Shown: positions 49,951 through 60,118, numbered from the stretch's first letter. The stretch: 64,000 nt of DNA from an uncultured Bacteroidales bacterium (GCA_946616535.1 CAMOJA010000002.1:62001-126000); one strand, 5' to 3'. Notes: generated by a model not told the origin, from the letters alone. Translations and numbers: made by a program.

Positions 49951-50763
49951 ATGACAAAATCCGGTGCGATCTATAGGGCTTGGACGTATCTTCGCCATTT
50001 GTTTACGGCGTGGAATACGACGGGTGAAGGCATTCATTCGCCTTATCTGTTTGCCATCGTGCGTTTTATCTTGCGCGACGAGAACAGTTATTATTGTTTT
50101 GCTGATATCGAGCGTCGCAGAGAGCAGTTGAAGCTTTGTTCGGATGAACTGGAGATGCTGGATTTCGGTTCGGGCGGTTCGAAAGAGGGTTTGTCGGTTC
50201 GTCGGAAAGTGTCAGATATTGCCAAACACCATCTTGAGAGCCCGCAGATCGCGCATGCACTGTTTCGCCTGGTGCGATTTATGGGGGAGAACGAGAAACG
50301 TCCCTTGCAGATCCTGGAGTTGGGAACTTCGTTAGGCGTGACTACGGCGTACCTGGCGTCTGTGGATTCGCGTAACAGGGTAGTGACATTGGAAGGCAGT
50401 GAAGCGGTGCTGAAGATCGCGCAAGCGAACTGGCGCACCTTGCGCTTGGAGAATATCGAATGGCATTCCGGTAACATCGACGACACCTTATATATATACG
50501 CGCGTGAAGGGCTCGATTTGGCGTATGTGGATGCAAACCATACGTATGAGGCCACGAAGCGTTATGTGGACTATCTGTTGCCGCGGATGAATGAGAAAGG
50601 GGTGATTGCGATAGACGATATCTATCATTCCCGGGAAATGGAGCAAGCATGGCGGGAACTGAAGGATGATCCGCGGGTGACCACAAGCATGGATCTGTAT
50701 CATGTGGGCTTGCTGTTCGTGGACCCGCATTATCTGAAACGACATTATCGAATACGACTATGA
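49951..50763 (+). CDS. SAM-dependent O-methyltransferase-like protein
   Basis: 270 residues from ATG 49951; the longer frame starting upstream would cover the promoter. TTGEGIHSPYLFAIVRFIL near the N-terminus and the Rossmann motifs ILELGTSLGVTTAYLA (about 120-135, motif I), VTLEGSE (about 142-148) and LDLAYVDANH (about 190-199, metal-type motif) fit the class I family related to catechol-type O-methyltransferases. Substrate unknown. Its stop overlaps the next gene's start (ATGA). Confidence 0.82.
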   Translation: MTKSGAIYRAWTYLRHLFTAWNTTGEGIHSPYLFAIVRFILRDENSYYCFADIERRREQLKLCSDELEMLDFGSGGSKEGLSVRRKVSDIAKHHLESPQIAHALFRLVRFMGENEKRPLQILELGTSLGVTTAYLASVDSRNRVVTLEGSEAVLKIAQANWRTLRLENIEWHSGNIDDTLYIYAREGLDLAYVDANHTYEATKRYVDYLLPRMNEKGVIAIDDIYHSREMEQAWRELKDDPRVTTSMDLYHVGLLFVDPHYLKRHYRIRL

Positions 50764-51287
50764 TATACACAAAGACAGGAGACAAAGGAGAAACCTCGTT
50801 AGCCTCGGGTGCGCGAGTGCCCAAGACGGATGTACGTATCGAAGCCTACGGAACGGTGGATGAGTTGAACAGTTGGATAGGCCTGCTGCGCGTGGGAGTG
50901 CAGGGTTCGGATCAATGGATGGAGGATGTACAGAGCCAATTGGAGTGGGTGCAAAATAAACTCTTTAATCTCGGTGCGGCACTTAGTGAGGCTCCGGGCG
51001 AATGGATTGAGGAGGCTGATGTGACGCAATTGGAACAGTGGATAGACGCCAAGCAATCCGTCGTTCCGAAGCAACATGCCTTCGTCTTACCGGCGGGAGG
51101 AGAGGCGGTTTGTCGCTGCCATATTTGCCGTACAATTTGTCGTCGGGCAGAGCGGAAAATGATTGCTTCGGAAGCCCCCAAAACGGAGCTCAAATTCATC
51201 AATCGTTTGAGCGACTATTTATTCGTTTTATCGCGCTATTTGGCTTTCAAAAATGACGAAAAAGAGGCGATTTGGCGTAAAAATTAA
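50760..51287 (+). CDS. cob(I)yrinic acid a,c-diamide adenosyltransferase, PduO type
   Basis: 175 residues. YTKTGDKGETSLASGARV (about 3-20) is the ATP-binding N-terminus, YGTVDELNSWIGLLR (about 30-44) and CHICRTICRRAERKM (about 120-134) complete the PduO/MMAB signature. It makes adenosylcobalamin, used for example by methylmalonyl-CoA mutase in the succinate-propionate route, which suits the fumarate reductase in this window. Confidence 0.92.
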   Translation: MIYTKTGDKGETSLASGARVPKTDVRIEAYGTVDELNSWIGLLRVGVQGSDQWMEDVQSQLEWVQNKLFNLGAALSEAPGEWIEEADVTQLEQWIDAKQSVVPKQHAFVLPAGGEAVCRCHICRTICRRAERKMIASEAPKTELKFINRLSDYLFVLSRYLAFKNDEKEAIWRKN

Positions 51288-51315
51288 TGAAAAAATGAAA
51301 ATATTCCCCAAAATA

Positions 51316-51347
51316 TTTGCACAAGTCGAAAGTTTTTACTACTTTTG
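51316..51347 (+). promoter_or_regulatory. promoter of the DUF2795-porP-gld operon
   Basis: TTTG (51316-51319), 20 bp, TACTTTTG (51340-51347). Leader of about 65 nt before the DUF2795 ATG. No further clear promoter is seen until the window end. Confidence 0.75.
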
Positions 51348-51416
51348 CGCGATATTTTGTAAAACTATGCCCGTAATGGGTCTGTTTGCTATTGGAATAT
51401 TATTATAGATAAAAGT

Positions 51417-51644
51417 ATGTATTGGACATTAGAACTGGCTTCGAAATTAGAGGATGCTCCATGGCCTGCTACGAAAGAAGAATTGTTAGACTACGCGAAT
51501 CGAATTGGAGCCCCGGCAGAAGTAATTGAAAACTTGCAGGAGTTGGAAGATGAGGATGAAGAGCAATACGAAAGTATATTGGATATTTGGCCCGACTATC
51601 CAACCCAAGACGAGGATTTCTTCTTTGATGAGGAAGAGTACTAA
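51417..51644 (+). CDS. DUF2795 family protein
   Basis: 75 residues, acidic. YWTLELASKLEDAPWPATKEELLDYANRIG (in two pieces) and IWPDYPTQDEDFFF match DUF2795, a short conserved Bacteroidetes protein of unknown function. Its last 17 bp overlap the PorP start in another frame, so translation is coupled. Confidence 0.85.
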   Translation: MYWTLELASKLEDAPWPATKEELLDYANRIGAPAEVIENLQELEDEDEEQYESILDIWPDYPTQDEDFFFDEEEY

Positions 51645-52605
51645 GCGCGTTTTAGCTCTTTTGGTAGGGATTGTCGCGGCGGTAACTGCGAGTGCGCAGT
51701 TTGATCCGCAAATGGGGCAATATATGTATATGCCGACGTCCTATAATCCCGGTGCGGTAGGAGAAGGAGGATTGATGAAAGTGGCGGGTGTGCATCGAAT
51801 GCAGTTCGTGGACATCGCTAACGCACCGATGAGTACGTGGTTTACGTTTTGCTCGCCTTTTGTGATCGGAAAAACGAACCATGGCGCAGGAGTGAGATTT
51901 TTGAATGACAGGTACGGTTTATTTACTACGCAATCGTTTTATGTGCAGTATGCCTACCGTCAGAAATTAGGGAACGGATATTTGGGAATAGGACTTGATT
52001 TGGGATTCGTGAATGTGGGATTTAAAGGGGATTCGATTAACTTGAGTAAGTTAGGGGATGACTATCACGACGCCAATGACCCGGTACTTCCGACGGGAAG
52101 TAAATCCGGAATGAAATTTGACATGAGTGTGGGTTTATACTACAGCACCGCTACTTGGTGGGTTGGCGCGAGTTACAGTCATTTGACGAGGCCGCGTGTG
52201 GACTGGACGGACGGAACGAGTAGTGCGCAACAGGTGGTGACATTAGCCGGTACGATGTATGTCGTGGGCGGATACCATTTCCGCTTAAAGAACTACCGGG
52301 AATGGATGTTGACGCCGAGTGCGATGGTGATGACGGATTTCTCGAGTTGGGATGTGAACCTGACGTTAATGTGTGATTATAAGGATCGCTATCGTTGGGG
52401 GCTCGGCTATCGCATCGCCGGAAGTGTCAATATATTGTTGGGAATTGATGTGATCTCGGGTTTGCAAATCGGATATACGTGCGAGTTGCCGACCAACAAA
52501 CTGCTGCTGGAGAGTTATGGCAGCCACGAGGTGTATCTGGCTTACGGATTTGATATCCTGAAGCCGAAACGAACCAACAAATACAAATCGGTAAGATATT
52601 TGTAA
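51628..52605 (+). CDS. PorP/SprF family type IX secretion membrane protein
   Basis: 325 residues from ATG 51628, which starts the signal peptide MRKSTKRVLALLVGIVAAVT and cleaves after SAQ. FDPQMGQYMYMPTSYNPGAVG is the PorP/SprF signature (N-P-x-x-A/V), followed by an outer-membrane beta-barrel pattern to the C-terminus (YLAYGFDIL). It works with GldK-N in secretion or attachment of T9SS cargo. In the standard order directly before gldK. Confidence 0.9.
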   Translation: MRKSTKRVLALLVGIVAAVTASAQFDPQMGQYMYMPTSYNPGAVGEGGLMKVAGVHRMQFVDIANAPMSTWFTFCSPFVIGKTNHGAGVRFLNDRYGLFTTQSFYVQYAYRQKLGNGYLGIGLDLGFVNVGFKGDSINLSKLGDDYHDANDPVLPTGSKSGMKFDMSVGLYYSTATWWVGASYSHLTRPRVDWTDGTSSAQQVVTLAGTMYVVGGYHFRLKNYREWMLTPSAMVMTDFSSWDVNLTLMCDYKDRYRWGLGYRIAGSVNILLGIDVISGLQIGYTCELPTNKLLLESYGSHEVYLAYGFDILKPKRTNKYKSVRYL

Positions 52606-52664
52606 ATATATAGTAATATATATTATATATATAGTATTAGAACATTAATCGATTAAAAACTAAT

Positions 52665-54014
52665 ATGAAAGTAACAAAATTGTTGCCATTGATCGCTTTA
52701 GCAGCGATGATGATGGTTAGTTGCAACAAGCCGGTCGGTGAACTTGTAGGCGCATACAAGTCAACCAATTTTAAGGAGGCTAATCCTTATGGCATGTTGT
52801 TTATCAAGAAAGGTTCTTTTATGATGGGTGCCAACACGCAGTCTGCTGTCTTTGAGCAGCCGGATAACGTGGTGATGGTTACGGTAGATGCCTTCTGGAT
52901 GGATGAAACCGAGATTACCAACAATGAGTATCATCAGTTCGTTAACTGGGTACGCGACTCGATTGCATTGACCAATCTGGTGGCTGCCGGTTTGACAGAC
53001 TATGCTATTCAACCCAAAGATGAGGACTTCGATGAAGAGAACTTCTCGCTGAATTGGGCGCGTAAGGTGCCTTGGAAGAGCAAGGAGGAGGATATCGTAG
53101 ATGCATTGTCTCCTATGTTCTATTCGGATGGTAAGTTGAAAACCAACGGTTTGCACTATCGCTATAGTTGGGTGAATATGGATGAGGCTCTGCCGCAACG
53201 TAATAAATTCGATGTGGCTACCAGTTCCTATCCTCCCGGAGCTACTGTTCGTGTAGATACCTTCTGGGTAAACGAGATCGGCGAGATCAAGGACTCGACG
53301 ATTTATCGTCCGTTGAAGGAGCCGAAAGATCTGCTTACCACGAAGATTATTTGTATCTATCCGGATACCTTGGTATGGGCACGTGACTTCCAGTTTGCGT
53401 ACAATGACCCGTTGCTCCAGATGTACTTCAAGCACCCGGGTTATGCGGAATACCCTGTAGTGGGTGTTACCTGGGAGCAAGCTCATGCTTTCTGTAATTG
53501 GCGTACCAAATACTTCAATACCTATTCGGCTATCGAGGCAAACGACTACCGTCTGCCGACGGAGGCGCAGTGGGAGTACGCTGCTCGCGGCGGTCGTAAG
53601 ATGGCCATGTATCCGTGGGGTAGTAATTATGCCCGCGACGGCAAAGGCTGTTTCTTCGCTAACTTCAAGCCGTACCGTGGAGCTTACAACGATGATACGG
53701 GAACTACGACTATGAAAGTGGCTCAGTTCCGTCCGAATGACTTCGGTCTGTTCGACATGGCCGGAAATGTATCGGAGTGGACTAACTCTGCTTACCAGAG
53801 TGCGGCCAATACGCATATTCATGACTTGAATCCGGATTACAGTTATATGGCTCGTAAGGCCGATCCGGACATCTTGAAACGTAAAGTGGTAAAGGGTGGA
53901 AGCTGGAAGGATATCAGTTATTTCATGCAGTGCGGCGTACGTACCTACGAGTACCAGTATGAGAGCCGTCCGTACATTGGTTTCCGCTGCGTTCGTTCGT
54001 ATATCGGTGATTAA
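52665..54014 (+). CDS. gldK: type IX secretion lipoprotein GldK/PorK
   Basis: 449 residues. Lipoprotein signal ending MMMVSC (Cys about 20). The formylglycine-generating-enzyme-like (SUMF1) fold is shown by MLFIKKGSFMMG (about 44), DETEITNNEYHQF, WEYAARGG, GNVSEWTNSAY (about 372) and the final GFRCVRSY. GldK forms the periplasmic ring with GldN under the outer membrane. AT-rich 59-bp gap before it; 36 bp to gldL. Confidence 0.95.
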   Translation: MKVTKLLPLIALAAMMMVSCNKPVGELVGAYKSTNFKEANPYGMLFIKKGSFMMGANTQSAVFEQPDNVVMVTVDAFWMDETEITNNEYHQFVNWVRDSIALTNLVAAGLTDYAIQPKDEDFDEENFSLNWARKVPWKSKEEDIVDALSPMFYSDGKLKTNGLHYRYSWVNMDEALPQRNKFDVATSSYPPGATVRVDTFWVNEIGEIKDSTIYRPLKEPKDLLTTKIICIYPDTLVWARDFQFAYNDPLLQMYFKHPGYAEYPVVGVTWEQAHAFCNWRTKYFNTYSAIEANDYRLPTEAQWEYAARGGRKMAMYPWGSNYARDGKGCFFANFKPYRGAYNDDTGTTTMKVAQFRPNDFGLFDMAGNVSEWTNSAYQSAANTHIHDLNPDYSYMARKADPDILKRKVVKGGSWKDISYFMQCGVRTYEYQYESRPYIGFRCVRSYIGD

Positions 54015-54050
54015 TCCAATTTAGAAAATATTTAAACAAACAATACTATT

Positions 54051-54944
54051 ATGGCTACAGAAAAGCAAGGTTTATGGGATCGATTCATGCACTGGTATGA
54101 GTCGTATGATGGTAAGAACAAAGTAAATATCATCTATTCGGTAGGTGCATCGGTCGTTATTATCGGTGCGTTGTTTAAGATTTTGCACTGGCCCGGTGCA
54201 AGTACCGTGTTGATGATAGGTATGTTTACGGAGGCCTTCCTGTTCTTGATCGGAACATTGGAGCATCCGCATCCTGAATACCACTGGGATAACGTATTCC
54301 CTCAGTTGTTGGAGTACGGTACAAAGCCTGAATTATTGGAAGAGAAATCGAAATTGCCGAGACCGACCTTGTTGGGTGCCGGTGTAGCCGGATCACCTGT
54401 TACTGCTGGTCTCTCTGTTCCTGCTGCAGCAACTGCAGGTGCTACGGTTGAGGGCGGTGTAGGTACGGCAAAAGTGCCGACACTGAAAGAAGAGGACTTG
54501 AAAGCTTTGAAAGACGGTATTGCTAATCTGGCAAGCACTGCTACTCAATTTGCTGAGTTGGGCAAGGTGGCTCAAACCGGTGTTAAGCTGAATGAGAAAC
54601 TGGCTGCAGCAGAAGTGGCTACTGAGGCTTACGCAAATGCAACAGCAGGTTTGGCGCAAAGTTATGCACAAATCAGCGGTGATATGAATAGCGTAGCCGA
54701 TGAGACCAAAGCATATAAATCGAGCGTAGAAGAGGTAGGTAAGAAATTGGCTTCTTTGAACTCTGTATATGAATTGCAACTCCAGGCTGTTAATGCTCAG
54801 ATCGAAGCGCAGAAGAATGCTGCAGCGGCTGCTAAGGAAGCAGCTGAGGCACAAGTAGCTTTCGCTACCGGCGCTAAGCAATTGCAGAAACAAGTAGCTG
54901 ACCTGAACGGTATCTACGGTAATATGCTGAACGCACTGGCATAA
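54051..54944 (+). CDS. gldL: type IX secretion motor protein GldL/PorL
   Basis: 297 residues. Two membrane helices (about 24-43 and 48-65) with the conserved Glu in GMFTEAFLFLIG and Lys in LFKILHWPG that act in the proton-driven motor, then a long cytoplasmic Ala-rich coiled-coil tail (about 130-297). With GldM it drives secretion and gliding. Confidence 0.95.
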   Translation: MATEKQGLWDRFMHWYESYDGKNKVNIIYSVGASVVIIGALFKILHWPGASTVLMIGMFTEAFLFLIGTLEHPHPEYHWDNVFPQLLEYGTKPELLEEKSKLPRPTLLGAGVAGSPVTAGLSVPAAATAGATVEGGVGTAKVPTLKEEDLKALKDGIANLASTATQFAELGKVAQTGVKLNEKLAAAEVATEAYANATAGLAQSYAQISGDMNSVADETKAYKSSVEEVGKKLASLNSVYELQLQAVNAQIEAQKNAAAAAKEAAEAQVAFATGAKQLQKQVADLNGIYGNMLNALA

Positions 54945-54984
54945 CTCAATCGAAGCTTAGTACAAACAATAAAAACATTCAGTA

Positions 54985-56556
54985 ATGGGTGGAGCAAAAA
55001 ACTGTCCGGAAACCCCGAGACAAAAAATGATTGGTATGATGTACTTGGTGCTCACCGCCATGTTGGCGTTGAACGTAAGTACGGATATCCTCAATGGTTT
55101 TACATTGGTGGATAACAGTCTGCACTCCTCTATCGCTGCATTGGACACTCGTAATGCGAAATTGTATGCGGACTTCAAGGCGGCTAATGCCGATAACCCG
55201 GAGAAGACGCAGGAGTGGTTCGATAAAGCAAAAGAGATTCAATTACGTGCAGATTCGCTATATAACTATCTCCAGAACTTCAAATTGCAATTGGCCATCA
55301 TGGCGGACGGTAAAGGTCGTGTAGCAGACTTGCAGGCGGAAGGTGTGGATCCGACGATGCATATTGAGGGTAACTCTAACTTGGACGTAACCGGTACGTA
55401 TGCTATTGTGCAAGGTCATGGTCTGGAACTGAAACAAATCGTAGCCTACTATCGCGACTATGCAGCCGGACTGGTAGAGACTGATGCGGAGTTGCGTAAT
55501 GCAATTATGCAGAATCTCGCAACAGAACGTGGTTACAACGCACACGAGAAAGATTCTTGTGACTGGGAAGTTGCCGTATTTGATGGTATGCCTGTCGGTG
55601 CATCGGTTACTATCTTGACGAAGATGCAGAACGACGTTCGTACAACAGAGGGTCAGATCATTCAGTATCTGATGGATCGTACGGATGCAGGTGACTTGCG
55701 TGTAAACAAACTGAACGCGTACGTGATCCCGAATTCGAACTACGTGATTCGCGGTGGAAAATATTCGGCACAGATCATCTTGGCTGCAGTGGATTCAACA
55801 CAACGTCCTGAATACTATGTAGAGGGTCAGCGTATCAACGACCATGGTATCTACGAAGTAGTTGCTTCGGGTGTAGGTGCTAAGAAATACTCGGGATGGA
55901 TTGCTTATCAGAATCCTTCGACCGGTGAGATGGAGAAACTGCCGTTTGAGAGTACCTATAGTGTTGGCGAACCGGCTGTGACGATTTCGAACGTTGACTT
56001 GAATACGATGTATCGTGGTCATGATAACAAGTTCTCGATTTCTGTACCGGGCGTATCAAACGATAAGGTAAAAGTATCCGTTAACGGCGCTACGATTCGT
56101 CAGCAAGGTGGTTTCTGGATTATCAAACCGAACCAAACCGCCAAAGAGGTAACCATCTCTGTATCCGCTGAGTTGGATGGTAAGATGCAGACGATGGGTA
56201 GCCAGAAATATAATATCAAACCGCTGCCGAAACCGCAAGGTTATTTGAAATTCGGAGACGCTGAGTACAACGGTGAGAAGGGTGTACCTCGTAATGCGCT
56301 TCTCAGCAGTTCTTCTCAGATCATCGCTTCTTACGGTCCTGATGGTATCTTGAACCTGAACTTCAAAGTGGTAGGTTTCAAAGCGAACATCGGTGGTACT
56401 ATTACTGATTCGGATGGTAGTAAGTTCAGCCGCGATCAGTTAAATCGTATGGAGAAGTTAAAGAAGGGAAATACGGTGATTATTATGGGTATCCGTGCTC
56501 AAAGTCCGAGTGGCGAGGTGCTTTCCTTGAACCCATTCCCTCTAACCTTGAATTAA
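54985..56556 (+). CDS. gldM: type IX secretion motor protein GldM/PorM
   Basis: 523 residues. Short cytoplasmic start GGAKNCPETPRQKMI, one membrane helix (about 13-32), then a large periplasmic region of several beta domains that contacts GldK/N. Full family length. Conserved TPRQKMIGMMYLVLTAMLAL is the family signature. Confidence 0.95.
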   Translation: MGGAKNCPETPRQKMIGMMYLVLTAMLALNVSTDILNGFTLVDNSLHSSIAALDTRNAKLYADFKAANADNPEKTQEWFDKAKEIQLRADSLYNYLQNFKLQLAIMADGKGRVADLQAEGVDPTMHIEGNSNLDVTGTYAIVQGHGLELKQIVAYYRDYAAGLVETDAELRNAIMQNLATERGYNAHEKDSCDWEVAVFDGMPVGASVTILTKMQNDVRTTEGQIIQYLMDRTDAGDLRVNKLNAYVIPNSNYVIRGGKYSAQIILAAVDSTQRPEYYVEGQRINDHGIYEVVASGVGAKKYSGWIAYQNPSTGEMEKLPFESTYSVGEPAVTISNVDLNTMYRGHDNKFSISVPGVSNDKVKVSVNGATIRQQGGFWIIKPNQTAKEVTISVSAELDGKMQTMGSQKYNIKPLPKPQGYLKFGDAEYNGEKGVPRNALLSSSSQIIASYGPDGILNLNFKVVGFKANIGGTITDSDGSKFSRDQLNRMEKLKKGNTVIIMGIRAQSPSGEVLSLNPFPLTLN

Positions 56557-56568
56557 TACGTAATTATT

Positions 56569-57504
56569 ATGATAAAGAAACTTAGTATTATTGCTTGCTT
56601 CGTGCTTGGTATTACTACTGCGCAGGCACAGCATATTCCGACTCAGTTCTTGGATGAGTATGGTTCTGCTCGTATCACGACGGAAGAGTTTTCCAGCGCA
56701 CATGATACAGTGGTGATGATCAACCATCGTATTGATGATGTTATCTGGGCACGCTATGTATATCGTATTATTGATATGCGCTTTAAGCAGAACTTCCAGT
56801 TGTACTTCCCTGTTTTGTCGGATGACCCGGACTATCGTAACCTCTTCAAAGTAATTACCGATGCGGTTATAGATGGTATGCCTATCTTTGAGAAACAGAC
56901 CGGTACGATTAAGCCAGACTTCAAGCAAGAGCCGGCTGCAAAAAAAGTTATCCCGGGTATGTTCTTGCAAGGTAACCCGTTGGATGGTGATCCGGATTTG
57001 GATATCTCTACGTCCAATGATATGGTCGTACACTATGACTCGATTGAGGATGAGTTCAGTTTCAACTTCTATCCCTACGAATCCTTGGTTCGTAACCAGG
57101 TGAAATATCTGACGCAAGAGGTTGTGTTCTTCGATAAGCACACATCGCGTCTGCATACGAAGATTATTGCTATTGCGCCGTTGTACTCCGAGCGAATTAC
57201 TATAACGGATTCGACGCAAGTAATGGGTGCGCTGAACGAGTCTATTATGTTCTGGGTACCGTTTGACCTGTTACGTCCTTATCTGGCGATGCAGTATGCC
57301 ATCCCGAACCGTAACGAGACCAAGCGTGTGACGTATGACGAGTTCTTCCAGAAACGTCTGTACACCTCTTATATCGTTGGCGAGGGTAATATGTATAACC
57401 GCTGGATTCCGGATTATGCCAACACGTATGAGGATATCAAGAAAGAACAAGACCGTATAGCTACGGAGTTGCTTAATTTTGAACAAGACCTTTGGGAATA
57501 CTAA
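56569..57504 (+). CDS. gldN: type IX secretion component GldN/PorN
   Basis: 311 residues. Signal peptide (about 1-20, ending AQAQ). Conserved DDVIWARYVYRIIDMRFKQN (about 57-76) and NRWIPDYANTYEDIKKE near the end match PorN/GldN, partner of GldK in the periplasmic ring. The TAA stop overlaps the ftsX ATG (TAATG). Confidence 0.94.
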   Translation: MIKKLSIIACFVLGITTAQAQHIPTQFLDEYGSARITTEEFSSAHDTVVMINHRIDDVIWARYVYRIIDMRFKQNFQLYFPVLSDDPDYRNLFKVITDAVIDGMPIFEKQTGTIKPDFKQEPAAKKVIPGMFLQGNPLDGDPDLDISTSNDMVVHYDSIEDEFSFNFYPYESLVRNQVKYLTQEVVFFDKHTSRLHTKIIAIAPLYSERITITDSTQVMGALNESIMFWVPFDLLRPYLAMQYAIPNRNETKRVTYDEFFQKRLYTSYIVGEGNMYNRWIPDYANTYEDIKKEQDRIATELLNFEQDLWEY

Positions 57505-58364
57505 TGCGTAAACATCGTTTTAGAAATTCCTACTTTATTTCCGCCGTCAGTGTTTCGCTTGTGTTATGCCTGATCGGCTTGGAATGTGTGCTCCTGCTAT
57601 CTGCAGGAGCGCTTGTTACGCGCATGCGCGAGAACATCACCGTAACAGCGGTCTTGACGAAGGACGCAGATAGCATCCAATGTGCACAATTGGAGACAAT
57701 ATTTGCGAACCCGCAGCATTATAGCGGATATACCTATATTTCTGCACAACAGGCTTTAGAAGAACATATCCGTTCTTTGGGTGAAGATCCTACAACCTTC
57801 TTGGGTTATAATCCCTTATCGGCCAGTTATGAGATTCACCCTACCGATGCCTTCAGTCATCCGGATAGTCTGGTGTTGATGGCAGAACAGTTAAAAGCGC
57901 AAGAGTGTGTGCAGGAAGTGATTTATCCTCGTGATTTGGCGGATTTGATGACCAGTAACGTGCATCATATCACTTTCATCCTGTTGATAGTTGCATTGGT
58001 GTTGCTGCTGGTATCCATGGTACTCATCGTCAATACGATTCGTCTGCAGATCTATGCCAAGCGTTTTATCATCAACACGATGACACTGGTAGGGGCTACA
58101 TCTTGGGTGACCCGTCGTCCGTTTGTTCGTCGTAACATGTTGATGGGATTCTTGTCCGGTGTCGTGGCGCTATTGGTATTGAGCGGAGTAGTGTATTATG
58201 TAAACGAGAAACTCGGAGTATTGCTTTTCCCGCTTACTTGGCAGAATATTACCTTTGTGGCCGTAGTGGTGCTGGCATCCGGTTTGCTCATTACCTTGTT
58301 CGCATCGCTGATTGCTACCGGTCGTTATATCCGGATGGATAATAATTCGCTATACGAAATATAA
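57504..58364 (+). CDS. ftsX: cell-division ABC-type permease FtsX
   Basis: 286 residues from ATG 57504. One N-terminal membrane helix (about 12-35), a periplasmic loop, and three C-terminal helices (about 160-280) as in FtsX. FtsEX controls peptidoglycan hydrolases at the septum; ftsE is not in the window. Start overlaps gldN by 1 bp. Confidence 0.9.
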   Translation: MRKHRFRNSYFISAVSVSLVLCLIGLECVLLLSAGALVTRMRENITVTAVLTKDADSIQCAQLETIFANPQHYSGYTYISAQQALEEHIRSLGEDPTTFLGYNPLSASYEIHPTDAFSHPDSLVLMAEQLKAQECVQEVIYPRDLADLMTSNVHHITFILLIVALVLLLVSMVLIVNTIRLQIYAKRFIINTMTLVGATSWVTRRPFVRRNMLMGFLSGVVALLVLSGVVYYVNEKLGVLLFPLTWQNITFVAVVVLASGLLITLFASLIATGRYIRMDNNSLYEI

Positions 58365-58378
58365 GTCTTCTTATTGAT

Positions 58379-58594
58379 ATGAAACAATCCTTATCCAAAA
58401 TAAATCTTATTTTGATTGCGATTTCCTTTGCAATCATCATCATCGGTTTTGCATTGATGGCAGGAGCTCCATCCGGAGAGGAATATAATCCGGATATCTT
58501 CTCTACCCGTCGTATTACCGTAGGACCGATGATCTCGCTATTCGGTTTTGTCTTTATGCTTTTTGCCATCCTTTTCCGTCCTAAGAAGAAATGA
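58379..58594 (+). CDS. DUF3098 membrane protein
   Basis: 71 residues, two membrane helices (about 9-28 and 50-67) joined by [18 protein letters not shown], the DUF3098 signature. Function unknown; its place between ftsX and uppP is conserved in Bacteroidetes, hinting at an envelope role. Overlaps uppP by 4 bp. Confidence 0.88.
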   Translation: MKQSLSKINLILIAISFAIIIIGFALMAGAPSGEEYNPDIFSTRRITVGPMISLFGFVFMLFAILFRPKKK

Positions 58595-59397
58595 GTTGGT
58601 TCGAAGCATTGATATTAGGTATTGTGCAAGGACTTACTGAGTTCTTGCCTGTATCGTCGTCAGGTCATTTGGAGATCGGTCAGGTTTTGTTAGGTTCGTC
58701 CAGTGAGGAGAATCTGACGTTCGCCATTATTGTTCATGCCGCTACGGTTCTCTCCACCTTAGTCATCCTTTGGTATGAGGTGGTGCGTTTATTCAAAGGC
58801 ACCTTCAGTACATGGAAATGGAATGCGGAGAAGGACTACGTGGCGAAGATTTTGGTTTCGATGATCCCGGTGTTTATCGTGGGTATGTTCTTTAAGGACC
58901 AAGTAGAGTCGCTTTTTGGTAACGGGCTGCGTTTAGTAGGTGTTTGTTTGCTGATTACGGCTTTCTTGTTAGCGCTCAGCGAGTGGCTTCAAAAGCGTCG
59001 TCAGAACAGTGGACATGAGGTGACTTATAAGGATGCTCTGATCATCGGTGTGGCGCAGGCTTGTGCTGTGTTGCCGGGTTTGAGCCGCTCCGGCACTACT
59101 ATCGCAACCGGCCTGCTTTGCGGTGTAAAAAAGGAAAGTGTGGCTCAGTTCTCTTTCCTGATGGTGCTCATCCCTATTATGGGCGAGGCACTGTTAGATA
59201 TGATCAAGTTGCTTAAAGGAACGATGGAAAGTGATCTGGCGTTGTTGCCGGCTGTTGTGGGATTCCTGGCGGCTTTTGTAACCGGTTGTTTTGCGTGCCG
59301 TTTCATGATCGAGATAGTACGCCGTCAACGCTTGGTATGGTTCGCTCTCTATTGTGCTATTGTAGGCTCCGTAACCCTTATCGCTACGCTTTGTTGA
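58591..59397 (+). CDS. uppP: undecaprenyl-diphosphate phosphatase
   Basis: 268 residues, about eight helices. [20 protein letters not shown] (about 10-29) and [16 protein letters not shown] (about 154-169) are the BacA/UppP active-site loops with catalytic Glu, His and Arg. It recycles the lipid carrier for peptidoglycan and surface glycans. Confidence 0.96.
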   Translation: MSWFEALILGIVQGLTEFLPVSSSGHLEIGQVLLGSSSEENLTFAIIVHAATVLSTLVILWYEVVRLFKGTFSTWKWNAEKDYVAKILVSMIPVFIVGMFFKDQVESLFGNGLRLVGVCLLITAFLLALSEWLQKRRQNSGHEVTYKDALIIGVAQACAVLPGLSRSGTTIATGLLCGVKKESVAQFSFLMVLIPIMGEALLDMIKLLKGTMESDLALLPAVVGFLAAFVTGCFACRFMIEIVRRQRLVWFALYCAIVGSVTLIATLC

Positions 59398-59398
59398 T

Positions 59399-60118
59399 AT
59401 GTGGGACTTTGAACAAGGAGAAGTGCTGGCGTTCGATAAGCCGCTTCACTGGACTTCCTTTGACTTGGTGGCTAAGCTGCGGTGGAACCTCTGTCGTAAA
59501 CTGGGAAAGAAAAAACTGAAAGTGGGGCATTCCGGGACGCTGGATCCTTTAGCAACGGGTGTCGTGATTGTTTGCACGGGCAAAAAGACCAAACTCATCG
59601 ATCAACTGCAATACGATGTAAAGGAATACGTAGCCACCATGCAATTAGGTGCTACAACGCCTTCGTACGACTTGGAAAAAGAGGTGGATGCTACCTATCC
59701 TACAGCACATATCACGCGTGCTCTGATAGATGAGGTGATTCCTACTTTTCAAGGCGAACAATGGCAAACTCCTCCTGCCTTCTCTGCCATTCAGATAAAT
59801 GGGAAGCGTGCGTATGAGTTTGCTCGCAAAGGCGAAGAAGTGGAACTTAAACCCCGATTGCTGGTAATAGACGAGATAGAGGTACTGGAATTCGACCAAC
59901 AGTCCATGCAATTGACGATTCGCGTCGTATGCTCCAAAGGAACATATATCCGAGCATTGGCACGGGATATTGGAGAACGTTTGAAATCCGGGGCTCATTT
60001 GATAGCTTTACGTCGCACTCGCGTGGGAAACACCCGCGTAGAAGATTGCTTAACGATAGAAAAATTTTTAGAACAACTCAATAATTGCGAACTTAAAAGT
60101 TCGAGTGAAACAAGATAA
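59399..60118 (+). CDS. truB: tRNA pseudouridine(55) synthase
   Basis: 239 residues. GEVLAFDKPLHWTSFDLV near the start and KVGHSGTLDPLATGVV (about 41-56) with the catalytic Asp define TruB; KGTYIRALARDIGERL (about 180-195) is the third motif. It makes pseudouridine 55 in the T-loop. No PUA domain, as in other Bacteroidetes. Confidence 0.95.
   Translation: MWDFEQGEVLAFDKPLHWTSFDLVAKLRWNLCRKLGKKKLKVGHSGTLDPLATGVVIVCTGKKTKLIDQLQYDVKEYVATMQLGATTPSYDLEKEVDATYPTAHITRALIDEVIPTFQGEQWQTPPAFSAIQINGKRAYEFARKGEEVELKPRLLVIDEIEVLEFDQQSMQLTIRVVCSKGTYIRALARDIGERLKSGAHLIALRRTRVGNTRVEDCLTIEKFLEQLNNCELKSSSETR

Noticed and set aside
52606..52664. AT-rich ATATAT palindromes before gldK as a regulatory site or small RNA
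   Set aside because: Simple-sequence DNA; no promoter or stable hairpin with T run could be supported.
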